A stretch of DNA of 64,000 nucleotides from Gynuella sunshinyii YC6258 (lineage in GTDB: Bacteria; Pseudomonadota; Gammaproteobacteria; Pseudomonadales; Natronospirillaceae): positions 124,001 through 188,000 of the forward strand of contig NZ_CP007142.1 in assembly GCF_000940805.1 (NCBI RefSeq). The letters are read 5' to 3'. The translations under genes were made by a program, and so were the position numbers. Under the pieces are notes generated by a model. It saw only the letters and a list, made by a program, of their open reading frames with translations, had not been told where the DNA came from and searched no databases. Positions 1-8,626 of the stretch are shown piece by piece (position 1 is the stretch's first letter; every line of letters starts with the position of its first letter).

Positions 1-1074
1 AGCGATCAAACCCCCAACATCAATCAATCAGCTACCAATACGGCATCACGCAGTTTGTGGTCTCTGGCCTGGAAACGACTGCGCCGCGACCGTGTCGGCT
101 TTACCAGCCTGCTGATCGTCATCGCCTACCTGTTGCTGTGCCTGGGGGCCTGGATGAACCTGATTGGCGCGGACTGGCGTGATGAAATCGCCCTGCCCCA
201 TGCACCGCCAACATTTGCCACCTGGATTCCACGAGGCACAGAAATCAAGGCCGATTCAGTTGGTATCACTGACGATGCCACTCTGGATGACACAGATTCA
301 GCGCCAGACGAAACCGATGACTCTGATCCACTGGCCGCACTGCTGGCCGAAGCGGAGTCCAACGCCGGTGACTATGAACAACAACAGGTCCCCAAACTTG
401 AAACCCTGATTCTGGGTGCCGATGGTCGCGGCCGCGATATTCTGCAAAAAACCCTTAAAGGCACCTCGGTATCGGTGATGGTTGCTTTATTCGGTTCATT
501 CTGTGCCATCCTTATCGGTACCCTGCTCGGTGCCATCGCCGGATATTTCGGTAAATGGGTCGATGACATACTGATGTGGTTCTACAGCATCTTCACTTCT
601 ATTCCGGACATGCTGCTATTGCTGTCATTCGCCGTGGTGTTTGCACGCGGTATCGATACCCTGATCATCATTTTCGGCCTGACCTCGTGGACCAGTATTT
701 TCCGTTTGATGCGGGCAGAATTCATGAAACACAAACACCGCGAGTATGTTCAGGCGGCAGACACCATCGGTGCCGGACAGTCACGGAAAATGTTCCTCCA
801 TATACTACCCAACGTCAGCCACATCCTGCTGGTGCAGTTTTCCATTTTGACCGTGGGGATGATCAAGTCAGAAGTGGTGTTGTCCTTCCTCGGTTTTGGT
901 GTCGATATTACCCAAACCAGCTGGGGCTCCATGCTCGCGGAAGTGCCGGCCGAACTGATCCAGGGATACTGGTGGCAGATGGTGACCGTGACCGTGTTCA
1001 TGTCGGTACTGGTCACGGCCTTCAGCCTGCTGACCGACAGCATGCGCGATGCGCTTGACCCTAAAGTGAAATAG
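1..1074 (+). CDS. Peptide ABC transporter permease (DppC-like), 5' end outside window
   Basis: Inner-membrane permease of a dipeptide/oligopeptide-type ABC importer. The frame is open from base 1, and codons upstream of a TTG at 55 read as coding, so the true start probably lies before the window. A membrane helix near the N-terminus is followed by a long polar loop, then about five helices. The EAA loop (EYVQAADTIGAG, with ILPN downstream) that docks onto the ATPase lies at about residues 230-260. The loop at roughly residues 60-125 is unusually acidic and is not typical of DppC. It is followed directly by a fused double ATPase, so it is the last permease of a pep/opp-type operon. Substrate is not determined by sequence. 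Confidence 0.85.
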   Translation, partial: SDQTPNINQSATNTASRSLWSLAWKRLRRDRVGFTSLLIVIAYLLLCLGAWMNLIGADWRDEIALPHAPPTFATWIPRGTEIKADSVGITDDATLDDTDSAPDETDDSDPLAALLAEAESNAGDYEQQQVPKLETLILGADGRGRDILQKTLKGTSVSVMVALFGSFCAILIGTLLGAIAGYFGKWVDDILMWFYSIFTSIPDMLLLLSFAVVFARGIDTLIIIFGLTSWTSIFRLMRAEFMKHKHREYVQAADTIGAGQSRKMFLHILPNVSHILLVQFSILTVGMIKSEVVLSFLGFGVDITQTSWGSMLAEVPAELIQGYWWQMVTVTVFMSVLVTAFSLLTDSMRDALDPKVK

Positions 1075-1088
1075 TGTGGAGCCGTAAA

Positions 1089-2801
1089 ATGAACAACCCT
1101 TTACTCAAAGTCGAAAACCTGAAAGTCGACTTCAAACTGGAAGACGGAAAACTGTTCCATGCCCTGAAAAGTATCAGTTTTGAAGTTCCGGAAAACACCA
1201 CCGTCGCACTGGTCGGTGAATCAGGTTCCGGCAAATCCGTCACCTCCATGGCATTGTTGGGTCTGTTACCCAAATCCAATACCATCATTGATCCCGACAG
1301 TAAGATTGAATTCAACGGCAACAATATTCTGAAACTTTCAAAAACGGCATTGCGGCGGTTAAGAGGCAGCGATATCGCAATGATTTTTCAGGAGCCCATG
1401 AGTTCCCTGAATCCCGTATTTACCATCGGCAATCAGATTATTGAAACCCTGATGCTGCATAAATCCCTGTCCCGCAAAGCAGCCCGTGCCAGAACCATTG
1501 AACTGCTCAACGAAGTGGGCCTGCCGGATCCCGAAAACCGCATCAACGCCTATCCACATGAATTGTCGGGTGGTCAGCAACAACGGGTGATGATCGCCAT
1601 GGCAGTGGCCTGTGAACCGAAACTGCTGATCGCCGACGAGCCGACCACGGCGCTGGATGTGACCATTCAAAAACAGATTCTGGAACTGCTGGCACAAATG
1701 CAGAAACGTCACGGCATGTCGGTTCTGTTTATTACCCATGACCTGGGTGTGGTCGCGGAGTTTGCCGATGAAGTGGTGGTCATGCGCCATGGCTCCATCT
1801 GCGAACAGGGCAGCATAGAAACGATATTTTCCGATCCTCAGCACAGCTACACCAAAGCCCTGCTGAACTGCCGGCCAAGTCTGACCAGCCGACCACAACG
1901 ACTGGCAGTGATCGATGACTTTCTACAGGATAAACCCTATGTACCACCACCAGAGCGACATCGGGGTTATCAACCGAATGGTGATATCGTGCTGGACGTG
2001 GTGGGCCTGAGCAAACATTTCCGGATCAAAACCGGATTATTCAGTCATCAGGATTTAAAAGCCGTCGATAACGTTTCATTCCAACTGCAACGGGGTAAAA
2101 CCCTGGGTATCGTCGGCGAATCCGGCTCCGGCAAATCCACCGTCGGACTGACCCTGATGCGCCTGCACCCGTTCACCGCCGGTCATGCCTATTTCGATGG
2201 CCAGGAAATTCTGCGTATGCCCGCGGAAGACTTTAAACACTTAAAGCCACGGATACAGATTATTTTTCAGAATCCCTATGCATCGTTAAATCCCCGCTTT
2301 ACCGTGGGCCAGATTCTCATGGAGCCAATGCTGTTGCATCATATCGGTGAGAACCGGCAACAACGCAAACAGTTAGCTGAAGAACTGCTCGAAAAAGTCG
2401 GGCTGCCCGACAGCGCATTCCATCGCTATCCTCATGAATTCTCTGGCGGACAAAGACAACGCATTGCCATTGCCCGATGCCTGACACTGAAACCGGAAAT
2501 CCTGATCTGCGATGAATCGGTATCCGCGCTGGATGTTTCGGTACAGGCACAAGTTCTGAACCTGCTGCAGGATCTGCAGGACGAATACAATATGTCCTAC
2601 CTGTTTATTTCCCATGACTTATCGGTTGTAAAACACATCTCCGATCAGATCATGGTCATGCAACAGGGTAAGGTGGTGGAAATCGGAGACCCGGACAACC
2701 TGTACAGTAACCCACAACAGCCATACACCCGGAAACTCATTTCCTCCGTACCCAAAGATCCGATTGGTGGCGGGATGTTGTTTCAACAGGCCAGCGGTTG
2801 A
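1089..2801 (+). CDS. Peptide ABC transporter ATP-binding protein with two fused ATPase domains
   Basis: About 570 residues with two complete ABC ATPase domains in one chain, as in YejF/GsiA-type proteins. Walker A GESGSGKS occurs near residues 43-50 and again near 343-350. Signatures LSGGQQQR and FSGGQRQR, Walker B segments LLIADEP and ILICDES, and the C-terminal oligopeptide-transporter extensions are present. It powers peptide uptake together with the permease just upstream. A GTG at 1074 overlaps the permease stop, but the ATG at 1089 has a GGAG seven bases upstream and gives a normal N-terminus, so I prefer it. It is the last gene of the operon and is followed by a hairpin. Confidence 0.9.
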   Translation: MNNPLLKVENLKVDFKLEDGKLFHALKSISFEVPENTTVALVGESGSGKSVTSMALLGLLPKSNTIIDPDSKIEFNGNNILKLSKTALRRLRGSDIAMIFQEPMSSLNPVFTIGNQIIETLMLHKSLSRKAARARTIELLNEVGLPDPENRINAYPHELSGGQQQRVMIAMAVACEPKLLIADEPTTALDVTIQKQILELLAQMQKRHGMSVLFITHDLGVVAEFADEVVVMRHGSICEQGSIETIFSDPQHSYTKALLNCRPSLTSRPQRLAVIDDFLQDKPYVPPPERHRGYQPNGDIVLDVVGLSKHFRIKTGLFSHQDLKAVDNVSFQLQRGKTLGIVGESGSGKSTVGLTLMRLHPFTAGHAYFDGQEILRMPAEDFKHLKPRIQIIFQNPYASLNPRFTVGQILMEPMLLHHIGENRQQRKQLAEELLEKVGLPDSAFHRYPHEFSGGQRQRIAIARCLTLKPEILICDESVSALDVSVQAQVLNLLQDLQDEYNMSYLFISHDLSVVKHISDQIMVMQQGKVVEIGDPDNLYSNPQQPYTRKLISSVPKDPIGGGMLFQQASG

Positions 2802-2825
2802 ATGGTTCGCCTGCGAACTATCCTG

Positions 2826-2851
2826 TTAACCCGGAATGCCATCCGGGTTAA
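2826..2851 (+). terminator. Hairpin after the peptide transporter operon
   Basis: Perfect 10-bp inverted repeat (TTAACCCGGA / TCCGGGTTAA) with a six-base loop, 24 bases after the ATPase stop. There is no clear T tract, so termination is likely but not certain. Confidence 0.5.
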
Positions 2852-3109
2852 CCACTTATAGGGCACACGAAAAACAGTGAGCAGGGAAACCAAATCGGTC
2901 AGGCGGTGGTGTGATGGGTCGTTAAGGGGGATTGATGCGAACACAGAGGAAACCAAGGTCTTCGGGCTTTAAGGATTGCTAAGAATTACCATCAACCCTC
3001 CGGTGTATTGCGCCTTTTTTCAGATTGCTGTGGTCGCCCAACCAACTACACCCTACCAACCCCAAGATTCCTGCTATAACCTCTAGCCTTCACATCCAAA
3101 GAGGCACTT
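2852..3109. other. Intergenic stretch before an IS66 remnant
   Basis: No open frame with coding character and no RNA gene seen. It separates the core peptide transporter operon from the decayed accessory island and probably holds the left end of the IS66 remnant. I could not identify its inverted repeat. Confidence 0.4.
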
Positions 3110-3403
3110 ATGTCCAAACGTCGCAGGTATCAATGGCCACAACGGTGTGCCCAGTTCGAGCAGTCCTATTTGACCCAAGCTGAGTTTTGCAAACAGCATG
3201 ACCTTAACCCCAAGGACTTCAGCTTGAAACCCTCCAAGCATAAAGCTTCCGCTCAGCACACCAGTGCATTTACACATGTCGAGGTACAGTCTGAGTCTGT
3301 GTCTTCATCAAGACTGATGCGAGAGGTCGGACAGTACCAGGTGCATTGTCCGAATACATTGCCAATGCCTGTTCTCTTCTCTTTGATCACAGCACTCGCA
3401 TGA
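3110..3403 (+). pseudogene. IS66-family TnpA-like accessory protein (remnant)
   Basis: 97-residue frame starting MSKRRRYQWP, with the basic N-terminus and the Tyr-Leu-Thr-Gln-Ala-Glu-Phe-Cys helix typical of the small helix-turn-helix TnpA protein of IS66 elements. The last third contains HCPNTL but then departs from the expected ending, suggesting small deletions. Its stop overlaps the start of the next frame as ATGA, the tnpA-tnpB coupling normal for IS66. No intact TnpC transposase follows, so the element is dead. Confidence 0.65.
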
Positions 3404-3546
3404 TTCAGTGGCCCGAATCGATACCGATTTACTTTCATCGTGATCCACTGGATTTTCGCAAAACCATCAACGGCCTGGCGGTGATGATCAGTGAGGAGGG
3501 CATTGGGTGTGTACCATCAAGCGTTGTTTGCAAGTTTTTTGGGTGA
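3400..3546 (+). pseudogene. IS66-family TnpB, truncated
   Basis: The first 35 or so residues (IPIYFHRDPLDFRKTINGLA) are the signature N-terminus of IS66 TnpB, a protein of about 115 residues. Here the frame loses similarity and stops after 48 residues. The breakpoint coincides with a copy of the dispersed AAGTTTWTGGGTGTCC repeat found next to the RAYT copies. It starts inside the TnpA stop (ATGA). Confidence 0.7.
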
Positions 3547-3553
3547 CCTTTTA
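3532..3553 (+). repeat. Dispersed island repeat, copy 1 (diverged)
   Basis: AAGTTTTTTGGGTGACCTTT, a diverged copy of the short repeat that recurs at 5630, 8383, 8551 and 9734. It sits exactly where the IS66 TnpB similarity ends. Confidence 0.5.
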
Positions 3554-3753
3554 ATCTTTCTTGATTTGAACTTTTTGAAAATCGCAGCAACTGTCATTTT
3601 AATGAGTTCTCATTGAATGCAAAAAGATTTTAAACCATGAACTCGACGTAAGTAGTCCTATACAACAAAAACTGGTATATATGACATCTAAAAAAACGAC
3701 AGGTGTCGTGTTAGAAACTCTTGTGCGAAGAAAATTCGCTGACCGGGAAGATA

Positions 3754-4170
3754 ATGGCAATGCCAAAAGTATATTACTCAGTAATTTTAGGAACTTTGAT
3801 TTCGAGCATATGCTCAGCACAAGTTCCTGGAAGAGAAGAATATGTTCAAGCCTATACCGCGTACGTGCTTCGTAATAGCAATATTTTTGCTAGAGGTATG
3901 GTGAAGTCCGGGATGTCTCCAGAAGCAGCAGAAATACAGTCTAAGATCCTTGCATCAAAAGCAATTGATTGCCATATCAAGTATCTCGATGATTATCCGG
4001 AACCGCTACAAAAAGCCATGTATGAGACAATACAAAACGGAGGTTCGTATGCAGAAGCTGAGAGTGCTCTTAAAATCAGAGTTGCTGAAGCACATTTTGC
4101 AGGCGATGATTTGCTTGTACAACAATTCGGGCAGGTCACCGAAAGTGTTATCCAGTGTGTAGGTAGCTAA
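3754..4170 (+). CDS. Small exported protein of unknown function
   Basis: I do not recognise this family. The product is about 138 residues and begins with a probable signal peptide (hydrophobic SVILGTLISSICSA, cleavage likely after Ala-Gln near residue 22). The mature part is mostly helical and contains two cysteines (SKAIDCHIKYL and SVIQCVGS) that could form a disulfide in the periplasm. An in-frame TTG at 3721 exists upstream, but the ATG at 3754 (or the one at 3760) gives a clean signal peptide and follows GGGAAG. It stands alone between an IS66 remnant and a RAYT copy, with AT-rich composition unlike the core genes, so horizontal origin is likely. Confidence 0.6.
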   Translation: MAMPKVYYSVILGTLISSICSAQVPGREEYVQAYTAYVLRNSNIFARGMVKSGMSPEAAEIQSKILASKAIDCHIKYLDDYPEPLQKAMYETIQNGGSYAEAESALKIRVAEAHFAGDDLLVQQFGQVTESVIQCVGS

Positions 4171-4514
4171 ATGCTATCGAGTCATTAACAAACTTTGGTG
4201 ATCAAAGAACCGACCCGTACAGCCAGACTTGAAGAGAGCCATTACCGGGACGGATCATAAGGCCCCCCTGCTGCAGTCGCAGGCAACGCAGAAACAGTTG
4301 ATCATCGATGTGGGATGTATCTGCCCCATGGATAAGGTAATACCATTGGCCTGAGAATCCGACACCGCATCAGATTCAACCCATAGAGCTAAAAATGAAG
4401 CCAAGGCATGAGGGATGGCCCATGGTGAGAATCTGAGCATACAGGCCCTGTTTCTTGTTAAGCGTTTGAATTGCCGGGTTAAGAGAGACTTACTGGTGTA
4501 ATAGCCAGAACAGA
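4171..4514. other. Gap with no supported gene
   Basis: Both strands carry only short frames broken by stops. A 93-codon minus-strand frame at 4255-4536 has no recognisable features and overlaps the end of the transposase gene. This probably represents decayed mobile-element sequence. Confidence 0.4.
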
Positions 4515-5594
4515 TTAACCGGTTCTGAGATAACACTCTGACGACACCTTAAGCCCCTTACTCCATCGACGCTTAAATCGATCCGCATACTGCAATAACG
4601 AAACCCGCGAACCGGCACTATCTCCATACGACCGACCATAACTTTGAACATGTTTCAGCCATTGATTCGGGTCGATACCCAGTCGGCTGATCAGCTTTTC
4701 GGTGTCAGAACTGATGGCACCCCGTTTGTCATCTCGCAAACAGCGACCGGTGGTATCAATCAAATCGAAATAGTCTTCCCGGGTGAATGGAAGGGCTGCG
4801 TGAATAGAATCCTGCTGACGGCCACTGAAAGGCATCAATGGAGATTCCAGTAGGTGATCAAGCTTCAACTCACTCTTAAGTTGACGCTGTTTAGAAACAC
4901 GCTGGGTGAGTGTTTGTTCGGTCGCGGTTTTGGTTTGGGTGTTTTTGTATTTGGCGTAATCGAACAAGCGTTGCTGAATTGAGGTAAAGTCGCTATCGAT
5001 CAGATCATCCGCCATGGAAGCCCGTACCGGGTTCAGGTCTACATAGGCCATACAGGTCAGCAATGCCCCTTCATCCAACAAAGCCTGAGATTTGAAGCGA
5101 CCTTCCCAGAACCGGCCCTTGCAGTTGTCTTCTTCATTGGCCATACGGGCAATGGTTTCATTGACACCGCGCATAAACCAACTGATGGAACACAAACGCT
5201 CACGCCACTGAGCAATTGTGACCGACACGGCCTGCAACTCGGCGGGCGACATTGTTTTACGCGCTGCCAGCCAACGGTTGATCAATACATCCCCGTTGTA
5301 CAGCTGTAACCAGCGTTCCACTACCTCGTCATCCGACCAGCTTTGAGCGCGTGCCTGATCGACATGTAGCACCACATGATAATGATTACTCATGATCGCA
5401 TAGGCACAGATATCAATGGCGTAGACATAGGATAAAAACCGTAATCGTGACACCAACCACTGTTTGCGATGATCAAAATTCACACCAGTTTCAGAATCGG
5501 CACCACACAAATACGCCCGCCGAACACAGCGCACCATGCAGTGATAAAAGGATGTCTCTTCCAGAGAGACTTGTTCGTTACGGGGTTTGGTCAT
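4515..5594 (-). CDS. REP-associated tyrosine transposase (RAYT), intact copy
   Basis: 359-residue single-strand DNA transposase of the Y1/HUH class. The N-terminal Y1 domain contains SNHYHVVLHV (the HxH metal-binding pair) at about residues 88-97. It also has conserved CMVRCVRRAYLCG at the start, and GRFWEGRFKSQALLDEGALLTCMAYVDLNP further on, typical of the larger RAYT-type transposases common in marine gammaproteobacteria. Such enzymes are associated with short palindromic or dispersed repeats. The start ATG lies about 36 bp from a copy of the island repeat (5630-5653). A second, near-identical but broken copy lies at 8627-9698. Its insertion appears to have removed the 5' half of a LysR gene. 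Confidence 0.88.
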   Translation of the reverse strand: MTKPRNEQVSLEETSFYHCMVRCVRRAYLCGADSETGVNFDHRKQWLVSRLRFLSYVYAIDICAYAIMSNHYHVVLHVDQARAQSWSDDEVVERWLQLYNGDVLINRWLAARKTMSPAELQAVSVTIAQWRERLCSISWFMRGVNETIARMANEEDNCKGRFWEGRFKSQALLDEGALLTCMAYVDLNPVRASMADDLIDSDFTSIQQRLFDYAKYKNTQTKTATEQTLTQRVSKQRQLKSELKLDHLLESPLMPFSGRQQDSIHAALPFTREDYFDLIDTTGRCLRDDKRGAISSDTEKLISRLGIDPNQWLKHVQSYGRSYGDSAGSRVSLLQYADRFKRRWSKGLKVSSECYLRTG

Positions 5595-5629
5595 GGTGTT
5601 GAATGCTAGTTGATGTGGGAATTGAATTC

Positions 5630-5653
5630 AAGTTTTTGGGTGTCCTTTTTATT
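5630..5653 (+). repeat. Dispersed island repeat, copy 2 (RAYT 5' end)
   Basis: AAGTTTTTGGGTGTCCTTTT followed by TATT, upstream of the RAYT start. The same 24 bases lie in the same place beside the second RAYT copy (9734-9757). The two flanks become unrelated just after it, so it marks the element boundary. Confidence 0.7.
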
Positions 5654-6329
5654 ATTGATGCAGGCGCGTGCCACCATTGCCTTGCGGCCAAATTTCAGCC
5701 CTGGAGAAATCTCCCGCAGTTTCTCGGTAGTTGCATCGGACTATCTGGTTGGCATATTGATCTCCCAGGCCATGCCGATTTTTGCCAGAGAGTCACCTGG
5801 AATGCATCTTGAAATCATTCGGCCACCGCATGATGTAATGGGGGTGTTTGATCGTGGAGAAATAGACTTGTTGTGCATACCCAAACAATATTCGGAAAAG
5901 ATTCAACATCCCCAGGTAGAGCTGTTTTACGACCATCAGGTTTGCTTAGTGAGCGAAGCAAGTGACATCACAGAGCTTACAATGGAGCAATATCTGGATC
6001 TGGATCATGTTTCAATTCGTATTGGAGAACGGGGCAGCACGACTTACGAAGAGTGGTTCTTACCCCGATATGGACGTCAGCGTAATATTGTCTGTACCGT
6101 AGATCACTTTAACTCCGCGGCGAAGCTTATAATGGGCACCGATCGGATCGTGACCTTGCACGGTCGCATTGCCAGGGAAATGGTGAAGTTGTTCCCGGTC
6201 CGCATAGTGGCAGCCCCGTTTGACATACAACCACTTGTAGAGGTTATGGCCTGGCCTCGTTATCTTAATGAAGATCCGGAACACGAATGGGTAAGGAACA
6301 TATTACAATCTGTGGCAAAATCTTTATAA
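5654..6329 (+). pseudogene. LysR-family regulator missing its DNA-binding domain
   Basis: The frame encodes only the effector-binding half of a NodD-like LysR regulator: RATIALRPNFSPGEISRSF, ASDYLVGIL, DLLCIPKQYSEKI, HQVCLVSE and the C-terminal EWVRNILQSVA. LysR proteins are normally about 300 residues with an N-terminal winged helix; here roughly the first 80 residues are absent. Sequence upstream of 5654 belongs to the RAYT element, so the gene was truncated by insertion or by a deletion ending at the element boundary. The residual frame is open to a normal stop, but a protein without the helix-turn-helix could not act as a regulator. Confidence 0.8.
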
Positions 6330-6378
6330 CAGTGGGATCCGGTTTTATTGTAACAGGATGAACAGGAAAATTTTGGTA

Positions 6379-7586
6379 GTGTTCAGAAATCTGTGTCATT
6401 TCTTTAGAATATCTGAAAAAGAGATGAGACATGACTGACAAGAAAATTGAATTTGATATGGAAGCTGCTCTACAAGCGCTTCGGATGGTAAAGGCATAAC
6501 CGGTGCAGATGGTGTCTTGACACCCTTGATTAAGCAGCTTACCGAAGCCGCGATGAAGGCTGAGTTGGATCAGCATTTAGAATCCCATTCAGAACCCAAT
6601 CGCAAAAACGGTTATAGCAAGAAAACCATGAAATCAGCCGCAGGTGATTTCGAATTGCAGACACCGCGTGATCGCAATGGTTCATTTGAACCGCAACTGG
6701 TGAAGAAAAATCAAACTCACCTTACGGATGATTTAGAGCGGAAAGTCCTTGCTTTGTTTGCATTGGGCAACCGCTATCAAGACATCCGTACTCACATCGC
6801 TGATATGTACGATATCCAGCTCTCTAACGGCACAATTAACGCTGTCACCGATAAACTCCTGCCCGAACTGCAATCGTAGCGTGAGCGTGATTTGGAAGCG
6901 ATTTACACCATCCTGGGTTTGAATATCGAAGGTAAGAAAGAGCTGCTCGGCCTGTATTTGTCTGATCAGGAAGGCGCACACCACTGGCTGAGCGTATTAA
7001 CGGACTTAAACAATCGAGGCGTTAAAGATATTTTAATCGTCTGTATCGATGGCTTGAAGGGCTTCCCCGGAGCGATTGAGAGCATCTACCCAAACACTGA
7101 AATCCAACATTGCATCATTCATCAAATTCGCAACTCGATGAAGTACGTGGCTTCAAAAAATCAGAAAGCGTTTATGGCCGATTTGAAGTGTGTTTACAAG
7201 GCTGCCACGATCAACGCAGCCGAAATTGCACTGGACGAGTTAGATGCAAAATGGGGCGATAAATATCCAATGGTCATTCAATCCTGGCGAACGAAATGGC
7301 CAACACTCTCGACTTATTTTAAGTACCCGGAATACGTCCGGAAAGCAATTTACACAACCAACGCGGTCGAAGCGGTTCATCGACAGTTTCGCAAACTCAC
7401 CAAAACCAAAGGTGGCTTTGCAAACGAAAACAGCTTGCTCAAATTATTGTATGCGGGAGTCCGAGCGCTGGACGCATCCAGTACAGAATTGGAACCTCAC
7501 GCTATCGCAACTGACAATACACTTTGAGGGACGACTGGATGATCACATGGTGTTGTGATTTTTAGCTGACACAGAATTTTGAACAC
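6379..7586 (+). mobile_element. IS256-family insertion sequence, inactivated
   Basis: Imperfect terminal inverted repeats are visible: GTGTTCAGAAATCTGTGTCA at 6379-6398 and its near-complement TGACACAGAATTTTGAACAC at 7567-7586. Between them lies one decayed transposase gene. I see no convincing target duplication. Confidence 0.7.
6431..7558 (+). pseudogene. IS256-family transposase, multiply disrupted
   Basis: Mutator-type DDE transposase recognisable in pieces. It starts MTDKKIEFDMEAALQAL and then loses one base near 6485, shifting into the frame that continues LTPLIKQLTEAAMKAELDQHL. A TAG at 6877 replaces the Trp expected after LPELQS. The segment that should carry the first catalytic Asp (about 25 residues) is missing between LEAIYTI and LGLNIEGKK. 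The later blocks DGLKGFPGAI, HCIIHQIRNS and YTTNAVEAVHRQFRK are intact. A further frameshift near 7455 moves the C-terminus (ERWTHPVQNWNLTLSQL) into another frame. At least four lesions show it is long dead. Confidence 0.85.
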
Positions 7587-7653
7587 CCTCTTTTATTCTG
7601 GCGTTTTATTCTGTCCTGACCCCAATGTTTTTCTTATCTGTATCAAAAAGAGC

Positions 7654-8374
7654 TCAAAGGCTTTTTCTTTTTTTAAGCACCATCTTCTTCTTAAGTGCTA
7701 TTTTCATTTGAATAAACTTTGCTTCTTCAACCGAAGCTCCACTTGCTTCAAATTCAATAAATTTGCCTTCGTGCGCAGCTTTTATAAACTTTGCGAAAAT
7801 ATAGCAATTAACGATTATATCTGTACTTGAGATGTTATTGATCAACTGTTCTGTGGACATCAATAGCATCTCCAACCCTTGTTCATGCTGTTTCCTTAGC
7901 TCACTTGAGGAAGGTATCAACGCCTGAGCAGCTTTAATTTTAGCTATTGGTAGTGCCAATAAACTCAATTGCTTTTCCTCTAACCCTTGATGATTGATCA
8001 GAGGCAGTTTCAATACAAGTTGCTATATATTCTAGAGAGAGGTCAGATATATGTGATATCAATCCATCTAAAATATACCACCTAGCTGAAGGATCTGAAT
8101 ACTTAAAGCAAGCCATAACATCATCTATCAATGGGCATCCATTGCGACCTAGTTCTGAAAAAACATATAACGCATTTATTGCTGTATTTTCATCACTCGA
8201 GTTTAGTAATAGTCGTAAATTTTCCACTCCATATTCAGACAGGATTTTTAAAATATCTTCTAGTCTAGAACGACCTTTTGGGACTAAATGGCTATAACCT
8301 GCCTTAAATGCATCCAGTGGATTATAGCCGAACGTTTTTAAAATATTCTTCCTATCAAGCTCGCTATTTTTCAT
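7654..8374 (-). pseudogene. Helical-repeat (HEAT-like) protein, split by a frameshift
   Basis: Two overlapping minus-strand frames (8374-7940 and 8013-7654) look like one protein of about 240 residues. The first begins MKNSELDRKNILKTFGY and carries repeated amphipathic helices resembling HEAT repeats (NTAINALYVFSELGRNG, SARWYILDGLISHI). The second continues KIKAAQALIPSSSELRKQHEQ to a lysine-rich end. A one-base shift near 7965 would join them. Family unknown. AT-rich composition and position between mobile elements suggest a transferred, now broken gene; small helical-repeat proteins of this kind are often immunity or orphan genes, but that is only inference. Confidence 0.5.
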
Positions 8375-8382
8375 AAAAATCC

Positions 8383-8404
8383 AAGTTTATGGATGTCCTT
8401 TTTA
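8383..8404 (+). repeat. Dispersed island repeat, copy 3
   Basis: AAGTTTATGGATGTCCTTTT, next to the start of the frameshifted helical-repeat gene. Another copy lies 168 bp to the right, so the two flank a short geneless segment. Confidence 0.55.
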
Positions 8405-8550
8405 CTGTTGTATGCATAGATATTGAGTTCTCAAAACAAAAAGTTGGTCAAGTCGTTCATTCAGGCACAATTGGTATTCTTTGCTGTCGACTAGTTAATA
8501 ACTGCTTCAAGAAAACCATTAATTACCGGTGCGACCGATCTGGTATAAAC

Positions 8551-8574
8551 AAGTTTATGGAGGTCCTGTTTATT
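8551..8574 (+). repeat. Dispersed island repeat, copy 4
   Basis: AAGTTTATGGAGGTCCTGTT followed by TATT, about 50 bp from the 3' end of the second RAYT copy. It may mark the other boundary of that copy. Confidence 0.55.
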
Positions 8575-8626
8575 TTTTATTTTGAAAAACATCAAACCAA
8601 ATTTTCAAATTCTACAGCATAAAAAA

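Noticed and set aside
4255..4536. 93-codon minus-strand open frame
   Set aside because: No recognisable domain, no ribosome-binding site, and it runs into the 3' end of the RAYT gene; probably decayed mobile DNA.
8389..8622. 77-codon plus-strand frame between two island repeats
   Set aside because: It starts inside one repeat copy and runs through the next, with odd composition and no ribosome-binding site.
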